From NCBI GenBank assembly GCA_018873245.2, contig JAEMBT020000001.1, positions 7,918,220-7,982,219 on the forward strand: a stretch of 64,000 nt of DNA. Reading direction: 5' to 3'. The position numbers and the translations under genes were made by a program. Below the pieces are notes generated by a model, which saw only the letters and a program-made list of their open reading frames with translations, searched no databases and had not been told where the DNA came from. Of this stretch, positions 1 through 11,797 are shown one piece after another. The stretch's first letter is position 1. Every line of letters starts with the position of its first letter. The DNA comes from Archegozetes longisetosus (lineage: Eukaryota > Arthropoda > Arachnida > Sarcoptiformes > Trhypochthoniidae).

Positions 1-906
1 TAATACTTTGTGTTTTGAACAAGAAATGCTTTACATATAAGTTAATTCCAATTTAAGGTAGATTGTTAAGTTTGGAACAATCCCTATCATAGATTATCTT
101 AGGGCTATTGCCATAACCTTTCACTTTGATTATTTTATTTATGTATCTTTTTATATATATTATTGTAAGTTCTTATTCTATTTTTATAGCATATTTGAAT
201 ATGAGTTTTAATAATGGTTTTAGAATTTTAATATGCGCTGAATTGTTGCATTAATGAGTCAAAACTCTATTCTTTTCCCAAATTTAGGACAGCGCTTACA
301 ATTCTGAAGATAACGCGACTTTTGTTATGCTGGAGATCCCTAGAATCAACTCTAGCTATTTATAACTTATATTTATTGATTTTATTTAATTGCTAAAGAC
401 ACAATTTAAAATTAAAAATAAAATTTTATTACTTAAGTTTTATAAAGAAAAATATGATTAATATATGAAAAAACGATTGAATATATCAGTAAGTTGGAAG
501 ATAACGCAAAATTCAAACTAGATTAATTTTTATAACAACTATCATACTCTGTCTAAGTACTCCGAACTTTTCTAAAGAGAATAAAAAATCTGTTCAATCT
601 CTCAACAGATCTTTTCTCTTCCGTGACTACATCTCCACTCCCCTGATTTCTCTCAAACATTTGCTTATATTACTTTCTTTTGCTCTCAATTTTTTCACAT
701 TCCTTTTTTAGAAACATTGAATCCCGATTGAAATAAAATGTTATATATCATAAAAAATATATTATCTTGTAATAGGAAACTAAACTTGTATATAGATGTT
801 TTACATAATATGATAATTATTATAAGAAGTTTCTATAACTTGTTTAAACTAGAATAATTAAAATAACTTCATCTCCATGCTATAAAAACTCAAATCATGA
901 GTCAGA
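1..906. other. No gene recognised
   Basis: AT-rich sequence with short frames only. I see no recognisable protein, RNA gene or clear terminal repeat. Confidence 0.5.
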
Positions 907-1386
907 TCATAACACTTTTATGGCGCAACTGTTCCACTGCTTCACTGAAAATGGCATATTTGGTGCGCACCTGATTATGGACAATATCCGGTTCCATAAG
1001 ACCGAAGAGGTTATGTAATTGATTGAAGCCCATGGACACGACTCGGTCCTTTTGCCCCTTATTCTCCATTCCTTAACCCAATCAAGGAGCTGTTTAGCAA
1101 ATGGAAGAATAATATCCGAAAAAGTGAGCCACAAAATGAGGACCAATTTATGAAACGGTTCACAACACTTCCGATAACATTTCAGCTCAAAAATGTGCCA
1201 ATTGTGTCAGACATATCGTCGGCTGAGAATTATTCAGTCATATCGTCAAATTTTGGCGAAAATGAGTTATTGGCAGATCATTGGAGTACATCCAATTCTC
1301 TAATTTATGAATCAAAAATAATCAAAATATCTCAACCCCTTAGCATAAAAACAAAAAAAGTTTGTCGAAATTGGAGCAACTTTTGA
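907..1386 (+). pseudogene. IS630/Tc1-like transposase, C-terminal fragment
   Basis: The plus strand encodes the end of a DDE_3-type transposase. A segment from about 920 reads HLIMDNIRFHKT, the second catalytic Asp region. After a stop at about 1015 and a one-base frameshift near 1058, it continues as PYSPFLNPIKELFSKWKN, the block carrying the catalytic Glu. That second frame stays open to 1386, but the part after about 1170 is not recognisable. The N-terminal DNA-binding half and the first Asp are absent, and I see no terminal repeats. The family assignment rests on the D-N and PYSP..NPIKELF motifs. It is a dead relic. Confidence 0.75.
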
Positions 1387-2577
1387 AATTTTTGAAAAAT
1401 TGACCTAGCTCATTTTTAATAGTATATCTGTTGTCCATGTATCATTGGGAGTCAGAATATATGGTTAATTGTGAAAAAGTAAGTTGTTCCCTTTCTCTCC
1501 ACTTTTACCGATCGTCATTCTCAATAATATTTAGAAAGTATATTTCATGTAGATATTAAATATATTTTCGATTCCTTGAAATTTTCATGTTTCTATATTT
1601 TAACAGTTGAAATATTCAATTATTCCTATATTTTGCAGATAGTATTGTATAATTCTCAAAATTTTTCAGAAAATTAAGAGAAAGCTAAAAATATAGTAAT
1701 AATTATTCAAATAATATTCTAGTTTTGGACCCGTTGACAAAAATTTCGAAGCAATAAATTTGAAGCTGAGAAGTCCCCCAATCAATATATATATTCATTT
1801 CATATTGATATCTCATCTTTTCTCTCACTCACGATTTCAAACTTCAAAAGCGATTATCTCGAAAACCTTTTTTCTGTTTTTTCGTGAGATAGTACTGAAT
1901 AATTCTAAGCCGACGATATGAAGAGTTATTTACCGAAATGTCTTAATAAAGATGAGATGTATAGTTAAATAATTCATTCATTTATTTATTCAGACTTAAT
2001 TTGTTTTCATATTTAGTTAAATTTCCAAATTCTGTAAACATTTAATAGTTTTAGGTAGAAAGCATTTGCTATTATTTAGTTTTGACGAAACGTTAAACTT
2101 ATTTGCGGGCGACAGTCGAGTCATTAAAGTTATTTGCCGTTTCGTTAAAAGCAATCGAAAAACACAGTAATAACCACATACCCCATTACTCGTAACACAT
2201 GGGTAATATGGAGAGTAAATGTGAAACTGAGCTCGGTTATGCTTCATTTATGGTCTTACGCTGCGAGGAATAATTTATACATAAGTTTCTATCATTTATG
2301 TCAGTCAAAAATGAGAATTTAATAATTTGCAAGTATTTTGAATTCGAATTGAGAATAAATTTCTCATCGATCTGTGTAACTTTTTTTTATTGAGATTATA
2401 GATCTGGTAGTTTTAGATGGTGTGATCTGTTGATTTAACAGAAATACAATTTAAACAAATCAGCTACATTAAACTTGCTGCATTCAATAATTGTTTAACC
2501 TTTAACTTGTATATCATATTGAATAGCCGAACTATATAGCAGTGAAAATTGAATTCATCGTCAGTTGCAAATATTTG
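1387..2577. other. No gene recognised
   Basis: AT-rich intergenic sequence. The longest frames have no recognisable motif. Confidence 0.5.
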
Positions 2578-2583
2578 ATTGCC

Positions 2584-2943
2584 AAGGATCAGAATTTAAA
2601 GGACAAGTGGTCAAAAACAGCGAGAAAAATCTAAAATGATATCTAAAACAAGTAAAAAACAGTTTAAGCTATAAATTAGTTAATCTTCATTCCCAAGAGA
2701 ATAAATTTTCTCATATCAAAAGTTATTTTCGTGAAAAATTAGTAAAATTCCATCAAAAACAGAGTAAAGCGAATAAATTGGGTTAAGACGGAGACGAATT
2801 AAAGAATTGAAAAAATGAATAAAAACAGAGTATGAGGATTAATTTGTTTATAACCTAAACTATTTTTTACTCGTTTTAGATTCTTTATTAGAATTTTCTC
2901 TCCTTTTTTAACCACTTTTTGTCCGTTTGATTCCGATCCTTGG
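2584..2943. mobile_element. Miniature inverted-repeat element, 360 bp
   Basis: The ends are inverted copies for about 110 bp, starting CCAAGGATC and ending GATCCTTGG, with scattered mismatches. TGATTG stands directly outside both ends (2578-2583 and 2944-2949), consistent with a 6-bp target duplication. No coding sequence. The superfamily is not assigned. Confidence 0.75.
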
Positions 2944-3136
2944 TGATTGCGGTAGATATGCGCTTCTTAAGGTAGATATAGGTAGTAGGTGGAATAAAGC
3001 TGTTGTTTTCCAATGCATAAGATAGTTGTAAATCAAGTTTTCTCTAATCATCAAATAACTAACGAATCACTTCTTTCAATTAATCACTAGCACTTTGTTG
3101 AACATTAGATTTTACAAATGTTTACAGCTGAGAGCT

Positions 3137-4727
3137 TTATCCATATGAATACCAACATTTTTCAATCAACAATATCAGGCTCGATATCAACAAACCGATA
3201 ACCCATAGGAGAAAAACTCCCTGCAATCCCTTAAAATCAAAGTTTTCTGATTGAAATCTTTCATTACGATTCATATTGTATTTTGAATCGTGCGACACTT
3301 TATATTTTTGTGCAATACCTATCCATTTATCGTATAATCCACTTTCTTGTGTCAACAGAATTCTATGAGCCAGAAATATTCCAACTTCAGTATTTGTATT
3401 TAGTATATAAATGCAACTTATTAATCAAGTTTACTTACATTTGATTCAGTAATTTAGAAACTGCGGAATCTAACAACAATGATTTGGCTATAAAATATGG
3501 TGAAGCAGTTAATCCGTTTCTCGAAACATGAATTTTTGAGCACTCATCAATTTTATCTTTAAAATATAATCTTGCGAAATCATGACAATCTTTTAGTATA
3601 TATTCAGGATATTCGATCGCATATGAACCACTGAATAGTTTATGGAAAATGATTTCGGTTATATTCCCATAGGCTCCCAAATCGATGACTTCTAAACGAG
3701 AAGCGAAGTTTCGAGCCATTTCATTATCGTTTTGATACGTTTGGACAAACTTATCGATAACGGAACCTCTCAAAGCAAAAATTTTAAGATCTATCCTATT
3801 CTGAAGCTGTTCCCAAGAATCTACTACATCATTAGGCATACACCTCATGAAGAACCCTCTCAAAACACCAGCATATCCAGATAGTAATACCGTACATGCT
3901 AATAACCAAAATGTTAGAATAAACCTTTCCATTGGAGATTTGGGCATTTTTGGTATAGTTTCAGATAAAATCAGATAAGAATAATTCCATAGGTTTCTAA
4001 AGTATTCTGAGGGTGACTTCTTGATCATAGCATATGGTAAAGGGATAAAGAGCATTGTTAGAAGAAGTATTATCCAAACTGGAACCTCAAATCCAAGCAT
4101 GAATTCAAAGCCATAACGCCTTCGACTATGACGTGAAATCGTCGAAATATAACCATCTGATTGAATGCCTAAGGCTCGAGTCGTAAACGAGATTAGACTC
4201 GTACCGACCAATTCTTCTGCCGTTCCGATCAGAGATGGTGTTAACGGATGTAATAATAACCTCCATCTATCACTCATTATCAAATTTCTATAATCATCCA
4301 ATACGTGTGGATATTTGATTCGCATAACACTATGAATTTTGGTAAAAAAGAATTCAATTATTGCATTTATCAATTTCGATAGTCACATTAGAAAACATAA
4401 TCCCCGGAAGTATAATTTCAAATTTTGAAATATAAATGAAATTAATCAAAACTTTTTAATTCTCAATTTCATTAAGTAATAAACGAGTATTTTATTGAAT
4501 TATCTTCCATACTTAGATCTCGATCGTTTAGCTAATTCTTCTAATATTTTAACAATGGGACCACAAAGTTTTAATTCGGTAATATAATAAACTAATGGAG
4601 GATTCCATGAATCTATAAAACTTAATACACCAGTAGAATTTTCGATTCCATCTTGAAATAAGTTCAAAGTTTTATTAATTGGGATATCTAAACAAATGTT
4701 ATTGAAATAGTTGTTAAAACGATTCAT
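3137..4727 (-). CDS. Ionotropic receptor (IR family ligand-gated channel)
   Basis: Three exons on the minus strand (4727-4513, 4329-3439, 3362-3137) join in phase across GT-AG introns of 183 and 76 bp, giving 443 aa. The product should be a membrane ion channel of the divergent glutamate-receptor (IR) family, probably chemosensory. Exon 1 carries the start of ligand-binding lobe S1 (around residues 41-71, motif LKLCGPIVKILEELA). Exon 2 gives M1 (about 151-172), a short pore region, M3 (about 206-232, ending YAGVLRGFF) and lobe S2. Exon 3 ends S2 (ESGLYDKWI) and holds M4 (about 415-436). There is no separate amino-terminal domain, and the protein is shorter than most IRs, so an upstream exon could be missing. 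The ATG at 4727 is simply the first in frame. No disabling mutation is visible. Family call is firm; subfamily is unknown. Confidence 0.82.
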
Positions 4728-5580
4728 CTATAAATTTTGCTTTTAAACATAAGTTCAAGCTGATTTATATGACTTTTCCAAAATTAAGTTTTCTGTTTTA
4801 CAAAAAAGTATTTTTAAGAACAATACCCTACAGTTTGTTTTGAAATCGAGAATCTGTTGTCATAGCAATGACTTAATTAATTATCTCTCTTATCGAAACT
4901 AAACCCATTATATTTATAAAAGTACTTGATGCATTTTGTCTCAAATCAACCTAAACAATACTACAATGAAGATTGAATTTGAAATAAGTAATTTTGTTAC
5001 TGATCAATACTTAATTTCATGAAAAGCTGACAGTTGTTCAGTTTTGAATTCTTTAGTCAAACAATTTTTTAGGAATATATGATAAGTAAACACTTACCCA
5101 CCATGTGATTCTGTTTTGATGAATTAAATTTTTTCAAATAAGGTCAGCTTCTTCATGGTTAAGAGTTTTAATATTTTGTATTCTTTTGACAAAATTACAG
5201 CTTAGTTTCAAATGACTTTCATTAAAATTAATGCTCGCTTTTTATTCAAAGAGAAATATTGGAGAAAATTTAATTTTTTTATCCAATAAATTTTTCCTTG
5301 AAACGATGCCAAAGTAATTAATTATTGCCTCATATCTGCATTACACTGAGTATAACAGCCATTATCAAGGGAATATATTGAACTAAAAGCAGGATACATA
5401 TAGTATAAAAATAACTGTTCTCATATTCTCTTACTTCATGGCGTCTGAAATAGTTAACTGTAAATAACTAACATTTCTTTTTGAAACTCTTGCGATAAAT
5501 TCTATTAAGTAATAATCAAATTTTTTAAAAATGAAATTAAAATTCTCTAGTATTTTTCATTCAATATTATAAATCATATA
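4728..5580. other. No gene recognised upstream of the receptor
   Basis: AT-rich. It probably contains the ionotropic receptor promoter, but I cannot point to a specific core element. Confidence 0.4.
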
Positions 5581-5735
5581 TTACTGCGGTAACATATAGT
5601 TAGCAATAAAGAGAGCCTTCTATGGTAAAAATCATTACAACTAAAGTTGGCTTATAATGAGGCTTAGATGTAGTTTCAAGAAAATAGACTCTAGAGGGTA
5701 TTCAAAAAATTGCTAGCTATATGTTACCGCAGTAA
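5581..5735. mobile_element. Miniature element with TA target site, 155 bp
   Basis: The inverted ends begin TTACTGCGGTAACATATAG and match over nearly 30 bp. A TA dinucleotide flanks each end (5579-5580 and 5736-5737). The size and TA duplication fit a non-autonomous Tc1/mariner-type element. Confidence 0.75.
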
Positions 5736-6035
5736 TATCTGGTATTTTTTGTAACATTTTAACTATGAAGAGGTAGTTATTATAATTAAAGTTATCTCTA
5801 TTTATGATTTCTATGATAATTACAGAAAAATATTAATATTTTGTCTCTTTATGAATTTATCAGAATTTACTTTATTTTCAATTAAAAATCAATCTTGCTT
5901 GAATCTAAGTTATAGTTATTGGGCTCAGGACCAGTTAAATCAGCTTTAAGATCATTGGAGCAAAATCTTACATTTTCATCGATAGTTCTCTCATCATATA
6001 GTTGTCCAATATGTCATTTATTAGAATAACTATAT

Positions 6036-6303
6036 TTAGTACTTAGAACTGCAATTGCTTTTAATCATGCAGCAAAAAATAATACTTTCTTACAATATAT
6101 GTATGCTTTACTTTTAAGACTAATAAAAAAATACAGGTAAACATATTTGACAGTAAACTAATTGAGTATTTGTTCACTATTTAAATCAATATATGATTTA
6201 CTGTACATTTTGTATTAGTCTTAAATGTAAGCATACATGTATTGCAAGAAAGTATCATTTCTGCTGCATGATTAAAAGCAATTGCAGTTCTCTGTACTTA
6301 CTA
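6036..6303. mobile_element. Near-palindromic miniature element, about 265 bp
   Basis: The left arm (AGAACTGCAATTGCTTTTAA, then a run toward 6125) reappears inverted from about 6215 to 6290. The arms are about 85 bp with few mismatches around a roughly 90-bp centre, so transcripts would fold into one long hairpin. No coding sequence. Exact ends are uncertain by a few bases. Confidence 0.7.
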
Positions 6304-7626
6304 GCTTGAAAAGCAATAAATAGTATTTTTTATCTACGTGTTCAAAGAAAAGTAAGTAGTCGAACAATTCGGTTAAAATGATTCTAAAAACAGGAAAATA
6401 TACTTAAACGATAGAGCAAAAATTTTTATACTTTACAATTGCAATAAAATTTTGTTTTTTTTAGATTTTCTAAATGACTTTATAGTACAATATTTTCAGA
6501 GTTTGAAAGACTGAAACAAAATAATGTTTTATCGAAATGAACAGATGTTAGAAAAGAATTTTTTGTTAATTTGGGAATAAATCAAATACAAATGTTTTAC
6601 CAAAAAACCGAATATAGAATATTATTCGTAAAATAAACACTAATATATTTAAGGATTGCATTAATAAGAATAATGCTGAACGAGAGTGTATTAAATTTTA
6701 TCATTATATTGTGTGAACTTCTCATACATTTAACACCAGCCAAGTCTGGATCAGGGCCTGTTGTTTCCGCAAATAATGGTTTGATTGAAGGCAAGACGAT
6801 TAATAAAAAGGGCAAAGTCATCTATAGCTTTATGGTAAATAAAATAATTAGTATTGATGTCTAACCTATTAAAATACAAAATATAAATGTGGTGATGCTA
6901 AGAAATAATACTTACGACTCTTAGTACTTAGAGATAGATAGCGATAAAGGTAGATAGAGAGCATCTCTTAGTACTGGTAGTAGTAATTATTGTTGATTAT
7001 AGCAAATCATTTGAATGATCGACTACTCTCTATCGCATATTTACATTACATTCAAGAACACTGATCACATGATAAAAACGATCCCAAGTATTCTTTGGCA
7101 TCGCTTCAAGTACATCCTTTATATTTAAATTAGAGGAATTCAATTGACTAATTTTAATAGTGATAAGAAACAACCTAGCCTAACAATTGATTAGAATTTA
7201 AATTAAAAACAGGGGATTCCATACATTGAACCTCCAGTTGGAAGATTGAGATTCAAAAGATCAGTTCCTAAGCGAAATTGGAACGTAATTCTTTCAGCAT
7301 ATGATGTAAAACCGCAGTGCCCTCAAAGATGTAACAACACATTAACGAGCGAAAACTATCTTTATCTCAATATATGGTCACATAATCTTAATAAAAAAGC
7401 AAATCTACCAGTTATGGATTCACGGCGGAGGCTTTACAGGGGCTTCAGGAACACAATTAGTTAATTGCATTGATAGTGTTCCCAGGTCTCAAGTTTTCAA
7501 CTTGATTCTCAAGTTATTGAGGTCTATCTCAGGCCTCAAGTTGGGTCATATTACTTGAGAATAGAATCTCAAGTTAAAAATTTTGGCAAAAAACTCAATG
7601 CATATTATGCACTAAACTGGGTACTA

Positions 7627-8130
7627 GTAGGATATGTCGACACCTGAGTCGACACCTGAGTCTCAACATAAATGACGCCTAATAAATATCCAGAAAACCA
7701 GTTTAGGCATTATAGTGTATAATACAACATTTGGTGTTATTTTTATTTAAATCGTGTTCATTTTTTTATTATTAAATCGTGATATTTAATTGTGATATTA
7801 AATTTTGTACTAATTTAATTACAAAAAAATGGCGACCGAAGATTATAATATTCTTCAGATTAGCGAAGTTTGCAAAACAGAAGAATCAGAACGCCATTTT
7901 TAGACACTATTGCTGAGATAAGACGCCAATTTCCATTACGTTAAATTTACTATTTATTTATTTATTATAACTTTGTTCATTATTTTTATTATTCTAAAAC
8001 TTGTAAAATGGATTACTCAATTCTGCATTAAATGAAGGTATAGTAATAATCTTGTAATTAAAGTCGACGCCATTTATGTTGAGACACAGATATCAACTCT
8101 GGTGTCGACTCAGGTGTCGACATATCCTAC
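7627..8130. mobile_element. TA-flanked miniature element, 504 bp, nested
   Basis: Inverted ends begin GTAGGATATGTCGACACC and match over about 30 bp, then less perfectly to about 60 bp (CTCAACATAAATG on both sides). A TA lies on each side (7625-7626, 8131-8132). It sits inside the hAT-like element. No coding sequence. Confidence 0.75.
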
Positions 8131-8477
8131 TAATACCACTAAACTGTAAACTAATGTCACTTATGATAAGCAATCAATACTAATAATAATGGGTTAGTGC
8201 ATAGAATGTGTTTATACACAGAATCTAATTATTAAAATAGTTTTGTGGAAATTTTTTGCATAAAAAGCTATGATTTGATAACAAATTATTTTAATGATAG
8301 CATTAATGAGTCGTTTAATTAACGTTATCAGTAAACAAATACTATTTGTGATTGATATAATTGTGGTTAAAATGAGTTCATCAATGAAGAAAATACTTTC
8401 TTTGTTGTACTGCAGCCAAATCACAGCAAAAATATGGATTTTCTAAATAATAGAATTTTGTTTTGTAAAGCGTTTAA

Positions 8478-10873
8478 CCCTTCGAAGGAATTGTGTTTAG
8501 AATCACTTAAAGGGAAAGATGGGGTCAAAAAATCGCGGGAACTTTCATGGACGAATCTGCGCTTATTATGCGTAGAACTCAAGGACTAAACAAAAATACC
8601 CCACTATTCCATTCACATATCGTATTGTAAGTTAGGCCGTATTACTTTATATAAATGATTATATAGTACGTAATAAGTATTACATTGAAATAAATTAATC
8701 AAAATATAATTTTTAATAGTATTTATTTGAGATCAGAATTTGAGAAAAATTAAATAACTATGACAAATAATCTGTAAGACATTCTTCATCACAATCTCTA
8801 CAATATATTTTTCTATGATCTACACATATTGGACGGTCACATACTTTACATCTAACATTAGTTTTCTTATCAATAACAAGCGGGCACACATAACAGCGCT
8901 CACGAGACTTTTTACATATTTTTTTGTCGGGCTCTATATTAGACTCTTGCTCTTTACCTATAACTCTTTTCATTACTGATATTAGAGACCGAGGAATATG
9001 CTTATTAGATAATCTTTTGGAAATATGCGGTTCAATGAGTTGCTTCCCTAAAGTTTTTATAAATTCTCTTCTATACTTTATCTCATTTTTATTTTGATTA
9101 TTTTGAGAGAATATAACATAACTATTTACGCAAATAATGTCTAATATACAATAAAACAAACACATTGGCCACCTTCTTGTTCCGCGCCCCGTAGTGTAAG
9201 TCATGCACATTTGATCCAAAGTGTCAACACCTGATTTAGTTGAGTTATAAAATTCTATGATATCAGGCTTATTATTTATTGGATTTACTTTATTATCATT
9301 ATGCATAGTACTAAGCAGTAAAACTGCTTTAGACTTTTTTGGTACATAAGAAACCAAAGTCATACTTTCACAGAATCCAAACATAGATGAGTTAACTGCT
9401 TTTGCCTTTTCTGGTAAAAAGCTTTTCGGGATCTCTGGTTTATTCGATTTAATGGTCCCAACTAATGTCAAATTACGTGCCAACAACTCTTTTGCCAGTG
9501 GTATTGATGTAAACCAATTGTCAACTGTAACATTTCTTCCGCTTCCATATATTTTTTCCGTAAGTTTCAAAACAATTTGTGACGAAATCCCTTTGTTTGT
9601 CACAGAATTTTCAGTATTTTTGCCCACATATACAATTGCATTATACATGTAATTTGTATTAGAATCACATATCATAAAAATTTTTAATCCATATTTTGCT
9701 GGTTTTTTGGGCATATATTGCCGAAAACCACATCTACCGCGAAACGATCTTAACATTTCATCAACAGTACAATATTCGGAAAGAGAATAATTTTTAATAC
9801 AATTTTCAGTAAAAAAATCCCATAAAGTTCCGAATGCAGCCAATTTATCTGTCATTCGGCGAATATCTCTGGTGCTCTTATCATCGAAACGTAAATTTGA
9901 AATTAAAAAATTAAATCTCTTTAGACTCATAGTTGCCCGAAATATGTCTCTACCACTTCCGTCATTTGACCATAAATCATATAAGTTCTCATGCGCTGAT
10001 CTAAATACTCCGCATAAATATAATAATCCAATTAATGCTGATATTTCTTCTTCATCTGTTTCATGATTATAACATTGTTCACTACTGTAATTCAATTGTT
10101 GACGAACAATTTGTTGATTTGTATGAAATATAATTGTTTTCAACATATTATCAGTAAATAGTGCTTTGAATGATTGTAATACTGTATTACAAGTTTTCGC
10201 ATCACCAATGGGTCCAGATTTAAAGTTTTTCAATATATTATGAGACTTGGTTTTCCCTTTTGGAGGCGATTCTGACCACATTATGCCTGTCCTGCCTCTC
10301 CATTGGACATCATTTTCTTCATCTGTATCAATACCGTATTCACTTTCTGTGTCATGTATGCTATTATTACAATTATCTTCACTATCATTTGAAGAATAGT
10401 ATTCAGTATCAGTTAAATTTAAAAGATCTTCAATTTGGATATCATTTAAAATTTTATTTCTAAACATTTTACTTAAATATTTCAGAAAATAAACAATGTT
10501 TTTATTGATGTAAAAACACGTGAAATGAGGAAATGTATTAAAAGTTTGATACGCTTTTTGCTCATCCAAGTCGTAACATTTGACATCACAGTTAACCCCT
10601 TTCTTATTGGATTCATCCAAATTGCATTGAAATATATTAGGAAAAAAAGTTACGTGAATAGAAAGGTGGGGTACGACATCAGACTTTGCTTTACTTATTT
10701 ATTTTTAGAATTTTAATTATAAGTAACATTAAAATGACAACTATGTAGTTTTGTTAAGAAATAGTTTGTGATAGAATACAAAATTTTTTAGATTTTTTGC
10801 ATTTATGGTTTATTTTTAACAGAATTTCAAAATATTATTAGGATAAATAAGACCCCACAATTCCTTCGAAGGG
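8478..10873 (-). mobile_element. piggyBac element, apparently complete, nested
   Basis: This is a 2,396-bp element flanked by TTAA at 8474-8477 and 10874-10877. The 18-bp inverted ends, CCCTTCGAAGGAATTGTG, are identical on both sides and contain the palindrome CCTTCGAAGG. One open frame of up to 620 codons fills most of the interior. Ends, target site and gene all appear undamaged, so it may be a young, possibly autonomous copy. It lies inside the hAT-like element at 7474-11013. Confidence 0.9.
8758..10620 (-). CDS. piggyBac transposase, uninterrupted
   Basis: Cut-and-paste DDE/D transposase. From the first ATG the frame is 620 codons with no stop. The catalytic aspartates are visible: Asp287 in TVDEMLRSFRGR, Asp367 in TVDNWFTS and Asp466 in STKSGVDTLDQM. 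The family blocks FRQYMPKKPAKYG and LVSYVPKK are present, and the C-terminus is a Cys/His-rich domain (from RCYVCPL through CKVCDRPICVDH to YCRDC) of the kind that binds terminal DNA. Residues about 70-105 are acidic, as in other family members. The first 51 residues are not family-like, so Met52 (position 10467, MFRNKILNDIQ) is the more likely start. The gene sits inside its own terminal repeats in an element nested in a hAT-like insertion. Activity is inference; integrity is directly visible. Confidence 0.93.
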   Translation of the reverse strand: MDESNKKGVNCDVKCYDLDEQKAYQTFNTFPHFTCFYINKNIVYFLKYLSKMFRNKILNDIQIEDLLNLTDTEYYSSNDSEDNCNNSIHDTESEYGIDTDEENDVQWRGRTGIMWSESPPKGKTKSHNILKNFKSGPIGDAKTCNTVLQSFKALFTDNMLKTIIFHTNQQIVRQQLNYSSEQCYNHETDEEEISALIGLLYLCGVFRSAHENLYDLWSNDGSGRDIFRATMSLKRFNFLISNLRFDDKSTRDIRRMTDKLAAFGTLWDFFTENCIKNYSLSEYCTVDEMLRSFRGRCGFRQYMPKKPAKYGLKIFMICDSNTNYMYNAIVYVGKNTENSVTNKGISSQIVLKLTEKIYGSGRNVTVDNWFTSIPLAKELLARNLTLVGTIKSNKPEIPKSFLPEKAKAVNSSMFGFCESMTLVSYVPKKSKAVLLLSTMHNDNKVNPINNKPDIIEFYNSTKSGVDTLDQMCMTYTTGRGTRRWPMCLFYCILDIICVNSYVIFSQNNQNKNEIKYRREFIKTLGKQLIEPHISKRLSNKHIPRSLISVMKRVIGKEQESNIEPDKKICKKSRERCYVCPLVIDKKTNVRCKVCDRPICVDHRKIYCRDCDEECLTDYLS

Positions 10874-11452
10874 TTAATTAATAAGCAGATTATTAGTTAA
10901 AATATGTTACGTTGTTATTTATTTAATTTACTAATCTCAAGACGAACTCAGGGCGAAAATTGGCATTTTTTATAAGTTCTCAAGTTTAGCGACAAAATGG
11001 CCTGGGAACACTAGGCATTGATATATTTGATGGAACTATTCTTTCCTCAAACGGAGTTATTGTAACATTTAATTATAGAATTGGAGCTCTAGGATTCATA
11101 TTTTGTGGTAGAGAGGAATGTCCTGGAAATATGGGTCTTTGGGATCAAGTCATTCATTTATCATTAGCTTTTTTAATCATCACATGAAAAGTTGAGTAAT
11201 TATAAAATCAGTTGACATCATTACTTTAAAATTAGTATTTTAAAACCTTATATCATATAAGAAATCTGAAAAACGGGAACTCGAGGTATTTGAAAGTAAG
11301 CATTGGATCGAAAAATCTGGACAAAAGTTAAATGTAATTTATTGATTGTACTTAAAAGCTTTTATTTTGTTTATAAAGTTTAATTGAAAAGTGTATTCCT
11401 TAATCAGTAAATCAGTGCAATAAACGTAATAAAATTAGTAATAATTAAAAAG

Positions 11453-11797
11453 ATGTCGGCATCTAAAGAGATTGACTTCAGAAAACAAATTAGCATTTAT
11501 GTTGAAAAAAATCCAGACATGAAAGTGAGTGAAATGGTTCGGGTTCTCGGGTTGTCCGGCACTAAGCGGAGCACCGCTCATACATGGATTAATCGTTTGA
11601 AAAGTGGTGAAAGTGTTGACCGAAAACCTGGGAGTGGTCAACACAGAACAATTAATCAAAAAACTAAAGACAAAATAATTGAATTCAGTGTAAATTTGTG
11701 CCAAAACTTAATGAGAGATCAAAAACAAAAGTCCATAAAGCGGCGGACGGGGGTCAGTATTAAATTGATATTTTTAAAACCTAATAATAGCTTATAA
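11453..11797 (+). pseudogene. IS630/Tc1-like transposase, N-terminal HTH fragment
   Basis: The frame opens with a helix-turn-helix domain: MSASKEIDFRKQISIYVEK, then MVRVLGLSGTKRSTAHTWI, then KPGSGQHRTIN. That order (helix-turn-helix, linker, basic GS.G.R turn) is typical of the DNA-binding half of Tc1/IS630 transposases. Family resemblance is lost after about residue 85 and the catalytic DDE domain is missing. Downstream, 11800-12000 is A/T-homopolymer-rich. It may derive from a family related to the C-terminal fragment at 907-1386, but the two do not overlap, so I cannot test that. Confidence 0.6.

Larger units (their letters stand above)
7474..11013. mobile_element. hAT-like non-autonomous element inserted in the esterase
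   Basis: The ends are TAGTGTTCCCAGG and its inverse CCTGGGAACACTA. Outside them are tgcattga (7466-7473) and ggcattga (11014-11021), an 8-bp target duplication with one mismatch, as hAT elements make. CTCAAG and its inverse recur near both ends. Apart from two nested insertions (7627-8130 and 8478-10873) only about 630 bp belongs to this element, with no transposase of its own. Removing it together with one copy of the duplication joins esterase codons in frame. Confidence 0.82.
6673..11170 (+). pseudogene. Type-B carboxylesterase pseudogene, split by a transposon
   Basis: Exon 1 (6673-6834) encodes a hydrophobic signal-like N-terminus and GPVVSANNGLIEGK. It splices in phase to exon 2 (from 7213), which reads GIPYIEPPVGRLRFK and SENYLYLNIW, diagnostic of the carboxylesterase/cholinesterase alpha/beta-hydrolase family. 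Near 7416-7422 a small deletion shifts the frame; the oxyanion-hole block WIHGGGFTGASGTQ follows in another frame. The coding sequence stops at 7473 where a transposon is inserted and resumes at 11022 with DIFDGTILSSNGVIV, NYRIGALGF and PGNMGLWDQ. Nothing matching the catalytic Ser, Glu or His regions follows, so the 3' half is lost. Secreted esterases act on ester substrates and are common detoxification genes in arthropods. This copy cannot make a full enzyme. Confidence 0.88.
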
